NCBI RefSeq assembly: GCF_011044975.1
Contig: NZ_JAAKZV010000009.1
Span: 1 to 64,000, forward strand
Length of the DNA: 64,000 bases
Source: Streptomyces coryli
GTDB lineage: Bacteria > Actinomycetota > Actinomycetes > Streptomycetales > Streptomycetaceae
Reading direction: 5' to 3'
Part shown: in pieces, positions 56,699-64,000 of the stretch
Layout: the number at the start of each line of letters is the position of its first letter
Numbering within the stretch: position 1 is the stretch's first letter
Notes under the pieces: model-generated
Databases searched by the model: none
The model's input: only the letters and a program-made list of their open reading frames with translations
Told to the model about the DNA's origin: nothing
Translations under genes and position numbers: made by a program

Positions 56699-56849
56699 CG
56701 ACCCCCCGCCCACCGTCGGCTGCCCGCGCCGATCCAGCCAAGTGACTGTGCCGTAGCAGGGGCGTTGGGGCAACCGAGATTCGCGGGACAGCTAAAGAGT
56801 GTGGTCAGGCGGCTGCCGTCGGTTACGAACGGTGGCGGGCTATGGCAGC

Positions 56850-57845
56850 ATGCGAGGCGTGTTGCGCATCCACTTCACGGGCGTGGATCTGGTGCGCACG
56901 CGGCTGGCCTCCGGGCTCGATCCGATGTGGGAGACGGTGCTGAGCCTGCAGATGCTGCGTGCCCGGTACGGCAGGGGTGCCTACGGGGACTGGCGGCGGC
57001 AGGCGCGGACCGCGGTGCGTGCGGCAGGGCACGGGCGGCTGCTGCGGGAGGTGCTCTTTCCGCTGACGCCGGATGCCACGTACTTTCCGGACTTTCTCAC
57101 TCCGCCCGAGGGGCTGCTGGGCCTGCGGGCCGGCATCGAGGCCATGCGCGCCACCCCGCGGCGCCGGCTGCGCGCCGAAGTGGCGCGGGTCGAGCTGCCG
57201 GAGCGGCTCATGCCGTGGGCGCGGCGGCTGGCCGACGCCGATCGCGAGGTGCTCGCGGACCTCGGGGCGGGCATCGCGGCGTACCACCGGGTGGTGCTGG
57301 CGGCCGACCGGGAGCGGATGGCCGGGTACGCGGAGGCCGACCTGGCGCGACGGGCCCGGCTGCTGCGGACCGCGGGGACCGAGGGGCTGCTGGCCGGGTT
57401 CATGCCCATGATGCGGTGGCGGCCGCCCGTACTGGAGATTCCCAAGCCGATGGACCGGGACCTGTATCTGGGCGGGCGCGGTCTTGTGCTGGTCCCGTCG
57501 TGTTTCTGCTGGCTGAACCCCATCCCGCTCGCCGACCCCACGCTGCCGCCCACGCTCATATACCCGCTGCGTCCGGTCCCGGCGGAGGGCGCCGCCGCCG
57601 AGCCCGCGGCCGCGCTGCGGCGGCTGATCGGCGGCACCCGGGCGCGCGTCCTCGAGGCGGCGGCCGACGGCGCGACCACCACGGAACTCGCCCGCCGCCT
57701 CGGCCTGTCCGCGGCCGGCGTCAGCGCCCACACCCGGGTGCTGCGCGAGGCCGGTCTCATCGTCAGCGTCCGCGACGCGAACGCCGTGATCCACACCCGC
57801 ACCCCGCTGGGCGACGCGCTGCTCACCGGCGTCGAGGGCGACTGA
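56850..57845 (+). CDS. ArsR-like winged-helix regulator with large N-terminal domain
   Basis: A 331-residue protein found commonly in Streptomyces. The first 240 residues are an uncharacterised domain beginning RIHFTGVDLVRTRLASGLDP. The C-terminal 80 residues form a winged helix with RVLEAAADGATTTELARRLG and SAAGVSAHTRVLREAGLIVS. ATG at 56850 is used; GTG at 56859 is equally possible, as relatives start close to LRIHF. No Shine-Dalgarno is seen, suggesting a leaderless mRNA. It probably acts as a repressor. Its end abuts a cupin remnant read from the other strand. Confidence 0.82.
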   Translation: MRGVLRIHFTGVDLVRTRLASGLDPMWETVLSLQMLRARYGRGAYGDWRRQARTAVRAAGHGRLLREVLFPLTPDATYFPDFLTPPEGLLGLRAGIEAMRATPRRRLRAEVARVELPERLMPWARRLADADREVLADLGAGIAAYHRVVLAADRERMAGYAEADLARRARLLRTAGTEGLLAGFMPMMRWRPPVLEIPKPMDRDLYLGGRGLVLVPSCFCWLNPIPLADPTLPPTLIYPLRPVPAEGAAAEPAAALRRLIGGTRARVLEAAADGATTTELARRLGLSAAGVSAHTRVLREAGLIVSVRDANAVIHTRTPLGDALLTGVEGD

Positions 57846-58197
57846 GCCGCCGGTTCGGTGCCGTCGTTGCGCCAGGCGTGGATGACGCCGTTGAGGATCA
57901 GCCAGTCGCCGGGGGTCAGGCGGATCTCGGTGTCCTCCAGGACGCAGACGGATTCGCCGGAGAGCTGCATCATGCAGTCGACGGAGGCGGTGGCGTGGAA
58001 GCCGGTGAAGCCCGGGGGTGAGCCGTAGATGTGGAAGCCGCCCGGCTGCGGGATCAGCGGGCCGGTGAAGGCGGGCCGGGTCCCGTCGTCGGGCAGCGTT
58101 CCGACGGCGTCGGCCGCCCAGATCGAGTCCGGGCCCTGTGCGGCCGGGGCGAGGACCTCGTCGCTGACGACGACCGCCTTGCCCGCCTTGTCGTGGC
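57846..58197 (-). pseudogene. Cupin-domain gene remnant lacking start and natural end
   Basis: On the minus strand the frame from about 58197 to 57846 encodes a cupin of about 115 residues: KAGKAVVVSDEVLAP, QPGGFHIYGSPPGFTGFHAT, VDCMMQLSGESVCVLEDTEI and LTPGDWLILNGVIHAWRNDG. That is nearly the whole family domain, but no ATG, GTG or TTG occurs in a suitable place and the frame does not stop after the cupin; it runs on into antisense of the ArsR-like gene. The last eight or so residues expected in the family are missing. It begins directly after the LysR stop. Confidence 0.6.
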
Positions 58198-59112
58198 TCA
58201 GGCGCCGCGGCCGCCGAAGTACACCCGCGCCGCCGCCTCCCGGGCCGCCTGCACGAAGGCGTCGACCGCGGGGCCGCTGCTCGAGGCGAGCCAGGTGGGC
58301 ACCCACTCCAGCGGTCCGGCGTCGGTGAGCGGCAGGTACGTGACGTCCGGGCGGCTGTAGAAGCGGGTCAGCTGGGCGCCGACGGTGAGGGCGCCCGCGC
58401 CGGAGCCGATCACCGCCAGGGCCTCCATCATGGTCTCCAGCTTCGGCCCGATCTCGATGGGTTTGCCCTGAGGCGTCCGGTCGGGCGTACGGTCCGCGTG
58501 CCAGGCCGGCGGGACGCCGTCGGGGAGGCGCAGCGTCGGGATGGTGGCGAGGTCCTCCATGGAGGCGGTCTCCTGCTCGGCCAGCGGATGGTTCGCGGGC
58601 ACCGCGAGCATCCGGGCCTCGGAGAACAGCACAGGCCCGGTGACCATGTCCGGCTCGTCGTGCGGCAGCGGCAGGAAGAGCACGTCGACGTCCTGCTGCC
58701 GGACGCGCTCCAGACAGCCCGCCACCTGCACCTCGCGCAGCTGCACCTCGTGATCCGGATGCCGCCGCCGCAGCAGGTCCGCGGCCTGCGCCGCCAGCTG
58801 CCCGGCGGCGGCGCCGAGGAAGCCCGCGCGGAGCGTGCCGGTGAGGCCGCGGCCGGCCGTCACCGCCTGTTTCCAGACAGTCGCCAGCTGGGCGTACACG
58901 GGGCGCAGGTCGTCGTAGAGGCGCCGGCCGTGGTCGGTCAGCTCCACCTTGCGGCTGGTGCGCAGGAACAGCGGTGCGCCGGTCTGCCGCTCCAGCTTCT
59001 TGATGGTCTGGCTGATCCGGCCGGTGGTGACGTGGAGCCGCTCGGCGGTGCGGCCGAAGTGCAGTTCCTCCGCGAGCGTGAGAAACGCCTCCAGCTCGTG
59101 CCTCTCGAGCAT
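58198..59112 (-). CDS. LysR-family transcriptional regulator
   Basis: A 304-residue regulator with winged helix 1-62 (HELEAFLTLAEELHFGRTAE, then RISQTIKKLERQTGAPLF) and a substrate-binding domain. Its N-terminal 60 residues are very like those of the LysR protein at 41452-42336 (shared LAEELHFGRTA and RLHVT), so they belong to one subfamily. ATG at 59112 has GGAGGGG upstream. Its likely former target is the cupin gene, now a remnant, located immediately downstream. Confidence 0.92.
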   Translation of the reverse strand: MLERHELEAFLTLAEELHFGRTAERLHVTTGRISQTIKKLERQTGAPLFLRTSRKVELTDHGRRLYDDLRPVYAQLATVWKQAVTAGRGLTGTLRAGFLGAAAGQLAAQAADLLRRRHPDHEVQLREVQVAGCLERVRQQDVDVLFLPLPHDEPDMVTGPVLFSEARMLAVPANHPLAEQETASMEDLATIPTLRLPDGVPPAWHADRTPDRTPQGKPIEIGPKLETMMEALAVIGSGAGALTVGAQLTRFYSRPDVTYLPLTDAGPLEWVPTWLASSSGPAVDAFVQAAREAAARVYFGGRGA

Positions 59113-59164
59113 CGCCCCTCCGTCGTCGTTGAGCCCGGCTAAATGACCGTTCCACTATGCAGCC

Positions 59165-59830
59165 TTGTTGCAGCTGTTGTCTCATTCCAATCTTGACTGG
59201 TCAACGGCGTGCGGGTCGAGGGAGGGGGTACTGCTGAACGCGGACGACGGCACGGGGAAGATCGTTCTGCTGACGTACCTCTCGCTTGACGGGGTCATGG
59301 AGACACCGTCCTGGGTCGGGCGCTACTTCGACGCCGAGCACGCGGCGTACGCGCATCAGCAGCTGCTCGCCAGCGAGGCGCTGCTGCTGGGGCGGACGAC
59401 GTACGAGATCTTCGCGTCCTCCTGGCCGGGGCTCGAGGACACGGAAGGCGACTTCGCGGTCCGGATGAACGCCATGCCGAAATACGTGGTCTCCGCGACG
59501 CTCAGCAGCGCCGAGTGGAAGAACACCACCGTCCTCGGCGGCGGCGATCCGGCCGCGGCGGTGGCGGAGGTCAGGCGCCGGCATGCCGGAGACGTCCTGG
59601 TGTACGGCAGCGGCCGGCTGGCGGACGCGCTCCTCGGGGCGGGTCTCGTCGACGAGCTGAAGCTGTGGGTGCACCCGGTCGTCGTCGGCGCGGGCCGGCG
59701 GCTCTTCCGCGACGGCGGTACGCCATCACAGTGGCGGCTGGAGGAGGCCGTCCCGTTCGGCTCGGGCGGGGTCGTCCTCGACTACCGCCCGCAGACACCC
59801 GGCACCCGGGGTGGAGGGGACCCCGGGTGA
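59165..59830 (+). CDS. DHFR/RibD-C-like family protein
   Basis: The frame encodes a complete RibD C-terminal/dihydrofolate-reductase-like domain of about 185 residues: KIVLLTYLSLDGVME at the start, ALLLGRTTYEIFASSWPG, GDVLVYGSGRLADALLGAGL and DELKLWVHPVVVGAGRRLF. Family members are NADPH-dependent reductases or antibiotic-related DHFR paralogs of unknown role. The start is unclear. TTG at 59165 opens the frame, but the only strong Shine-Dalgarno (GGAGGGGG, 59221-59228) precedes CTG codons at 59231 and 59234, so a CTG start giving about 200 residues is possible. Confidence 0.82.
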   Translation: MLQLLSHSNLDWSTACGSREGVLLNADDGTGKIVLLTYLSLDGVMETPSWVGRYFDAEHAAYAHQQLLASEALLLGRTTYEIFASSWPGLEDTEGDFAVRMNAMPKYVVSATLSSAEWKNTTVLGGGDPAAAVAEVRRRHAGDVLVYGSGRLADALLGAGLVDELKLWVHPVVVGAGRRLFRDGGTPSQWRLEEAVPFGSGGVVLDYRPQTPGTRGGGDPG

Positions 59831-59841
59831 CGGGAGCGACG

Positions 59842-59902
59842 GGCGCTGAGCGGCACGGGGGACCGCTCAGCGCCACGGGGGATCGCCGGGCGCTACGGCG
59901 AT
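59842..59902 (+). terminator. Tandem hairpin terminator
   Basis: GGCGCTGAGCGG (59842-59853) pairs perfectly with CCGCTCAGCGCC (59863-59874), a 12 bp stem with 9 nt loop. A second hairpin follows: ATCGCCG (59882-59888) with CGGCGAT (59896-59902). They lie 11 nt after the RibD-like stop and before the DUF899 gene. Confidence 0.8.
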
Positions 59903-59966
59903 GAGTTTCCGGTCCGGCCGGGGTCTACCCAGGTGAACCATTCGCCGGGCACCTACGGAGGACTCC

Positions 59967-60653
59967 ATGACTGACAAGGCACTGCCACCCGTCGTCGACC
60001 CCAAGACCTGGCAGCGCGAGCTGGACGAGCTGCGGGTGCGGGAGAAGGCCGCGACGCGGGAGCTCGACGCGATCGCCGCGCAGCGGCGGCGGCTGCCGAT
60101 GGTCGAGATGCCGGACTATGTGCTCGAGGGCGAGGAAGGGCCGGTCCGGCTGGCCGAGGTCTTCGGCGGCAGGTCGCAGCTGATCGTGTACAACCACATG
60201 TGGTTCCCGGACAAGGAATGGCAGTGCGGCGGCTGCACGAGCCTCACCGCGCAGTACACCCGGCTGGGCTTTCTGGAGCCGTACGACGCCAGGTTCGTCA
60301 TCGTCACCCAGGGGCCGATCGACGAGGCCCTCGCGTACAAACGGCGGGTCGGCAACAAGATGGACTGGTACTCCACCGCGAACAGCCCGTTCGGCGCCGA
60401 CGTGGGCGCGCCGCCGGGCGCCGGCTTCGCGGTGAACGTCTTCCTCCGCGACGGCGACACCGTCTACCGCACCTGGCACACGGGCGGCCGCGGCACCGAG
60501 CAGCTCAGCCACACCTTCCCGCTGATCGACCTGCTCCCGTACGGCCGCCAGGAGGAGTGGCAGGACTCGCCGGAGGGCTGGCCGCAGTCGCCCGCCTACA
60601 GCAAGTGGCTCGACTCCCCGGACATCGCCCGGCTCTACGGCGAGGACGCCTGA
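59967..60653 (+). CDS. DUF899 thioredoxin-like family protein
   Basis: A 228-residue protein of the DUF899 family, predicted to have a thioredoxin-like fold. Features are an N-terminal charged helix (WQRELDELRVREKAATREL), then RRRLPMVEMPDYVLEG, the segment NHMWFPDKEWQCGGCTSL with CGGC in place of the thioredoxin CxxC, and HTGGRGTEQLSHTFPLIDLL near the end. The function is unknown; redox or peroxidase-like activity is a guess from the fold. A GGAGG site precedes ATG at 59967. Confidence 0.88.
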   Translation: MTDKALPPVVDPKTWQRELDELRVREKAATRELDAIAAQRRRLPMVEMPDYVLEGEEGPVRLAEVFGGRSQLIVYNHMWFPDKEWQCGGCTSLTAQYTRLGFLEPYDARFVIVTQGPIDEALAYKRRVGNKMDWYSTANSPFGADVGAPPGAGFAVNVFLRDGDTVYRTWHTGGRGTEQLSHTFPLIDLLPYGRQEEWQDSPEGWPQSPAYSKWLDSPDIARLYGEDA

Positions 60654-60673
60654 CACCCGGCGGGACGGAGGTA

Positions 60674-60705
60674 CCGGTGCGCGGCGGATGCGGACCGCGC
60701 ACCGG
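60674..60705. terminator. Hairpin terminator between convergent genes
   Basis: CCGGTGCGCGG (60674-60684) and CCGCGCACCGG (60695-60705) form a perfect 11 bp stem with 10 nt loop. It lies between the DUF899 stop and the GH25 stop and can serve both strands. Confidence 0.82.
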
Positions 60706-60716
60706 CGTCTCAGCCG

Positions 60717-61604
60717 CTACGGCGTGTTGTTGGCCAGAGCCAGCAGCCGGTCGCGCGAGCCGTTGAACTTATTGCGGTCCACGTTCCCGGACACGCCGCT
60801 CACCGATCCTGAGCTGGTGTACTGCCAGACCGTCCAGGCCCCGAAGCCGCCGGGCAGGGACGGGCTGTGGTTCGCGGTCCAGTGCGCGACCCACAGCGGG
60901 CTGCGCGTGGCCATCCCGTTCCAGCCGCCGGTGCAGCTGTTCCACCAGCTGGGGCTTGTGTAGATGACGACGTCGCGGGTCGTGCGTGCCTTGTACGTGT
61001 TGTAGAAGTCCAGGATCCAGTTGCGCATCGCGGTCTGGGACAGGCCGTAGCACGCCGCGCCGGACGGGTTGTTCTCGATGTCGAGGACGCCCGGCAGCGT
61101 CAGGTTGTCCCGGGACCAGGCGCCGCCGTTGGAGGCGAAGAAGTTCGCCTGCGTGGCGCCGCTGGAGGAATTGGGGCGGGCGAAGTGGTACGCGCCGCGG
61201 ATGACGCCGGCCGCGTGTGCCGCCGGGTAGTTGGTGTTGAAGCGGGGGTCCTTGTACGTCGTGCCCTCGGTGGCCTTCATCCAGGCGAACTGGATGCCGG
61301 CGCCGCGCACCGCGCCCCAGTTGATCGCTCCTTGCCAGTGCGAGACGTCGATGCCCTGGACGCCGTCGCCGTGCCCTGCGATGCCGATGCCGGAGGGCGG
61401 GTTCTGGTCCTTGTCGACGCCCATGCCCATGTAGGCGTGGCCGAGCGGGACCGGGTCGTCCTGGGGCGCGGCGGCGGCGCCGGGGCTGAGCCCGATGAGC
61501 ATGCCGAACGCGGCGGCCAGGGCGCCGGTGGCCGCGAGCGCGCGGCGGCGGCCCAGTCTTCGGCGGGGAGCGAGGGGAGTGCGGGGGGTACGGAATAGCG
61601 GCAT
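60717..61604 (-). CDS. Secreted GH25 lysozyme (cellosyl/lysozyme M1 type)
   Basis: A 295-residue exported muramidase. An Arg-rich n-region and hydrophobic stretch (LGRRRALAATGALAAAFGM) with cleavage near AAAAPQ give a signal peptide. The GH25 barrel contains GIDVSHWQGAINWGAV, TEGTTYKDPRF, IRGAYHFARP, VLDIENNPSG with the catalytic acid pair, and VWQYTSSGSV. It cleaves the beta-1,4 bond between MurNAc and GlcNAc. ATG at 61604 follows CAGGAGGTAGCT; the in-frame GTG at 61622 precedes that site and is not used. Confidence 0.93.
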   Translation of the reverse strand: MPLFRTPRTPLAPRRRLGRRRALAATGALAAAFGMLIGLSPGAAAAPQDDPVPLGHAYMGMGVDKDQNPPSGIGIAGHGDGVQGIDVSHWQGAINWGAVRGAGIQFAWMKATEGTTYKDPRFNTNYPAAHAAGVIRGAYHFARPNSSSGATQANFFASNGGAWSRDNLTLPGVLDIENNPSGAACYGLSQTAMRNWILDFYNTYKARTTRDVVIYTSPSWWNSCTGGWNGMATRSPLWVAHWTANHSPSLPGGFGAWTVWQYTSSGSVSGVSGNVDRNKFNGSRDRLLALANNTP

Positions 61605-61742
61605 AGCTACCTCCTGTGTCACGTGCGATGGCGTGGCGCGATACGAGCGAGGTGCTGTCGTTCCGTACTTGAGTGACGCACGTGAACGCGTGCGCGTAAA
61701 GGGGTTGTACGAGCCGCCAGTGGACTGCTCCTGTGGCGGTGG

Positions 61743-62294
61743 TCAGCGGGTTTTGAGCTCCATGACGAGGGCGTCGAGACGGCCGGCCAGCTCGTTCATC
61801 CACTCCAGGTCCGCGGCGAGGTGGTGGAGCGCGTAGTCGGCGGACAGGACGGTGGCGCGGGTCGCGCCGGGCGCGCTCCTGGCGGCCTCGAGGTGCTCGA
61901 TGCGGGTGACGTGGGCGGTGTGCTGGGCGTCCAGGTAGGCGGCGGCAGCGTCCGCGGAGCCGGCCAGGACCGCCACCACGGCCTTGGTCAGTATCTGGTC
62001 GGCGACGAACGGCGCGGGGCGGACGATCTCGTGCAGCCACGCCTGGAGCTGCGCCCTGCCGCGCGGGGTGATGCGGTAGCCGGCGCGCTCCGGACCGCCG
62101 CCCGCCGCCGCGTCCTGCGCGGCCAGGCCGTCCCGGACGAGGTCCTGCAGTGTCGCGTGCACCTGTGCGTACGCCGGGGGGCGGGTCTCGGGGAAGTGGG
62201 TGTCGTAGCGCTGCTTCAGGGCGTGGCCGTGGCTCGGTCCGGCGGCGAGCAGGCCCAGCAGCACTTTCGCCGGGCTCGCTTGGGACGTGGGCAT
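61743..62294 (-). CDS. PadR-family transcriptional regulator
   Basis: A 183-residue regulator. The winged helix (about 8-90) has VLLGLLAAGPSHGHALKQRY, YAQVHATLQDLVRDGLAAQ and GYRITPRGRAQLQAWL. The C-terminal half is a long helical dimerisation region (Vir_act_alpha_C type). ATG at 62294 has GGGGAG 9 nt upstream; ATG at 62315 precedes that site. PadR proteins usually repress a neighbouring transporter or efflux gene; the divergent gene here is a YihY membrane protein. Confidence 0.88.
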   Translation of the reverse strand: MPTSQASPAKVLLGLLAAGPSHGHALKQRYDTHFPETRPPAYAQVHATLQDLVRDGLAAQDAAAGGGPERAGYRITPRGRAQLQAWLHEIVRPAPFVADQILTKAVVAVLAGSADAAAAYLDAQHTAHVTRIEHLEAARSAPGATRATVLSADYALHHLAADLEWMNELAGRLDALVMELKTR

Positions 62295-62423
62295 GTGCAA
62301 TTGCTCCCCGTGCATGGTGCGGTGCCCGAGCGGGTCGGCGCGGGCATGCGGACGCGCCTGGTCAGGGCACGGCCGGTGGTGACTCCCCCTCAGCGCGCGG
62401 TGGTCAGTCCGCGCGGCGCGGTT

Positions 62424-62438
62424 GTTCCCGAAGGGAAC
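62424..62438. promoter_or_regulatory. GTTCCC-GAA-GGGAAC inverted repeat between PadR and YihY genes
   Basis: Perfect 6 bp arms with 3 nt spacer lie in the 190 bp divergent region, 46 bp before the YihY start and 129 bp from the PadR start. Its place and symmetry fit an operator, perhaps for PadR. No other structure stands out in this gap. Confidence 0.45.
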
Positions 62439-62484
62439 CTACCTCCGGGGCCGTTGAATCGCCAGGTCGGGGTACCCGCAGGGT

Positions 62485-63438
62485 ATGGACATCGGCCCGC
62501 GGAAGCGGTCTTGGTGGGCGGTGCTGCGGCGGACCGGGAAGGAGTTCCTGGACGACGACCTTCCCGATCGCGCCGCCACGCTCACGTACTACGGAGTGCT
62601 CTCGCTCTTCCCCGCGCTGCTGGTCATGGTCTCGATGCTCGGTGTGATCGGCGAGTCGGCCACCCGCGAGGTGCTGGACAACCTGCGCCACCTGGCGCCC
62701 GGCGCCGTCCGCGACCTGCTCACCGACGCCGTGCGGGAGCTGGACGACCGCGGCGGCACCAGCGGCGTCGTCGCGATCGTCGGTCTCGTCGTCGCGATCT
62801 GGTCGGCGTCCGCGTACGTCGGGGCGTTCATCCGCACCGCCAACGCGGTCTTCGACCTGCCCGAGGGGCGTCCGGTGTGGAAGCTGACGCCGCTGCGGCT
62901 CGGGCTGACCGTCGCGCTCATGGTGCTGATGGGGCTGAGCGCCCTGATCGTGGTCTTCACCGGGCCGCTGGCGCGGCGTGCCGGGGATGCCCTGGGCATC
63001 GGCGATCAGGCGGTGGCCGCCTGGGACCTGGTGAAGTGGCCGGTGCTGCTCCTGCTGGTGATCCTGATGATCGGCCTGCTGTTCTGGCGCGCGCCCAACG
63101 TGCGCGGCCGGGGCTTCCACTGGCTCAGCCCGGGCAGCGTCCTCGCGGTGCTGCTGTGGCTGCTCGCCTCCGGCGGGTTCGCGCTGTACGTCGCGGGATT
63201 CGGCTCGTACAACAAGACCTACGGCACCCTGGCCGGCGTCATCATCTTCCTGACCTGGCTGTGGCTGTCGAACCTGGCGATCCTGCTCGGCCTGGAGCTC
63301 GACGCGGAGCTGGCGCGCCAGCACGCCATCCAGGAGGGCCTGCCGGAGGAGACGGAGCCGTACGTGGAGCCGCGGGACACGCGGAAGTGGCCGCACCCGG
63401 AGGCGGCCGAGGCGAAGCGCGAGGGCGGGGCCACCTGA
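62485..63438 (+). CDS. YihY/virulence factor BrkB family membrane protein
   Basis: A 317-residue protein with six membrane helices. The family signature DRAATLTYYGVLSLFPALLV is at about residues 27-46, and GFHWLSPGSVLAVLLWLLAS, YNKTYGTLAGVIIFLTWLWL and ILLGLELDAELARQ follow. The function of the family is unsettled (once mis-assigned as RNase BN). The charged C-terminal tail is rich in Glu and Lys. No Shine-Dalgarno is obvious. Confidence 0.92.
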   Translation: MDIGPRKRSWWAVLRRTGKEFLDDDLPDRAATLTYYGVLSLFPALLVMVSMLGVIGESATREVLDNLRHLAPGAVRDLLTDAVRELDDRGGTSGVVAIVGLVVAIWSASAYVGAFIRTANAVFDLPEGRPVWKLTPLRLGLTVALMVLMGLSALIVVFTGPLARRAGDALGIGDQAVAAWDLVKWPVLLLLVILMIGLLFWRAPNVRGRGFHWLSPGSVLAVLLWLLASGGFALYVAGFGSYNKTYGTLAGVIIFLTWLWLSNLAILLGLELDAELARQHAIQEGLPEETEPYVEPRDTRKWPHPEAAEAKREGGAT

Positions 63439-63508
63439 CAGGACTGCGCCGGGGACGATCTGGGGAAGATCGCAGCGCGGTGCTCACATCGGTGGCGAGG
63501 AGATGCAG

Positions 63509-64000
63509 ATGGCGCGTGTCGACACAGCGGCGGTGCGATTGCGCAGGTTGCGGGAAGGCGGCTGCACACCGGCGCAGGCCTGGGAGCTGTTCGACAGCCT
63601 GCCCGCGGTCCGCGTGGACGCGATCACGACCGGCCGCTGGCACGGTGACGAGCTGGACACGGGGCACCCGTGGGGCGGTCTGCTGGGCGAATCGGGGTGG
63701 CGGGGAAAGCAGTTCGACGATCCCGAGACCGTGCAGCCGCTGCTGTTCTCGGGCCCGGACCGCGTCGTGTTCCCGGTCGATCCCCGCCGGGTGCCGCTGG
63801 CACTGGCCGGCCGGGTCCCGGCGCGGAGCCTGCGGCTGGCCCGCCGCATGCTGCCGGTCCTCCGTCCGTTCTTGCGCGCGCGGACGCCGGGGGCCCGGCT
63901 GCGCGATCTGGAGTACCGCGGCAGCGTCAGTGCCGCAATGATCTATGACCACCTGCCGATCATCGATGTCTTCCGCGCGGTGGACGACGACACGCTGCTG
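63509..64000 (+). CDS. GXWXG/DUF4334 domain protein (N-terminal part, truncated by window edge)
   Basis: The frame is open for 164 codons to the right edge. It encodes ITTGRWHGDELDTGHPW (the GXWXG motif) at about residues 40-56 and AAMIYDHLPIIDVFRAVDDD near the edge, which begins the DUF4334 domain. The two domains occur together in a family of unknown function. ATG at 63509 lies 7 nt after GAGGAG; the ATG at 63503 is too close to that site. Most of the DUF4334 domain lies beyond the window. Confidence 0.8.
   Translation, partial: MARVDTAAVRLRRLREGGCTPAQAWELFDSLPAVRVDAITTGRWHGDELDTGHPWGGLLGESGWRGKQFDDPETVQPLLFSGPDRVVFPVDPRRVPLALAGRVPARSLRLARRMLPVLRPFLRARTPGARLRDLEYRGSVSAAMIYDHLPIIDVFRAVDDDTLL

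Noticed and set aside
56526-56745. Short proline/arginine-rich frames on both strands in 56526-56745
   Set aside because: No start signal or domain; one frame only contains the FCD remnant reported separately.
61682-61691. GTGAACGCGT upstream of the GH25 lysozyme gene, resembling half of a Rex operator
   Set aside because: Only the left half matches; the other arm reads GCGCG instead of TCACA, so it does not form a Rex-type palindrome.

Overview
The window is very GC-rich, densely coding actinobacterial chromosome. Third-position GC bias, GTG/TTG starts, ATGA/GTGA gene overlaps, Tat and Sec-exported hydrolases, a DmdR1-type iron box and streptogrisin, LtrA, DUF2165 and PadR genes all point to Streptomyces or a close relative. 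I see no rRNA or tRNA genes, no CRISPR array, no phage and no full insertion sequence. The only mobile-element trace is a 211 bp MITE-like element at 16441-16651.

Layout. 1-4850 (minus): a form II carbon-monoxide-dehydrogenase-like operon in the order coxS-coxL-coxM-MoxR ATPase-VWA protein, cut by the left edge. 4946-12251: a CopD-like membrane protein, small membrane proteins, an exported alginate-lyase-family enzyme and a NarL-type two-component system followed by a possible YidC-like protein. 12349-16425: a Tat-exported flavin amine oxidase facing an amidohydrolase and a glutamine-synthetase-like ligase; the latter two correspond to the two halves of fungal FluG. The MITE sits exactly between this ligase and an ATP-dependent DNA ligase gene (16652-18187). 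18251-26415: a PPOX remnant, a GNAT enzyme, a DUF2165 protein, an exported PLD-family protein, a large glycosidase-like protein, an MFS transporter and LtrA.

26416-36923 is the most striking region. adhE, pflB and pflA form a tight operon for anaerobic pyruvate and acetyl-CoA fermentation, followed 15 nt later by a CitA/DcuS-like kinase and its response regulator. A near-consensus Rex (NADH/NAD+) operator lies just before adhE. Monomeric isocitrate dehydrogenase follows, with a DevR/OsdR-like palindrome upstream. Pyruvate formate-lyase is a strictly oxygen-sensitive glycyl-radical enzyme, so a redox-gated copy in a presumed obligate aerobe deserves attention.

36984-45297: exported protease with a chitin-binding tail, LysR regulator, Tat-exported peptidoglycan amidase, exported phosphodiester glycosidase, then a LysR-enolase-DHDPS-like-SDR operon that looks like a sugar-acid catabolic unit. 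45303-54233: a YncE-like beta-propeller under an iron box, a GH16 enzyme, a large Tat-exported glycosidase-like protein, and divergently an IclR regulator with a sugar ABC importer (two permeases and a binding lipoprotein). 54240-64000: regulators (AraC, IclR, ArsR-like, LysR, PadR), a methyltransferase, two gene remnants (FCD-domain regulator and cupin), a DHFR/RibD-like protein, a DUF899 protein, a GH25 lysozyme, a YihY membrane protein and the start of a GXWXG/DUF4334 gene cut by the right edge.
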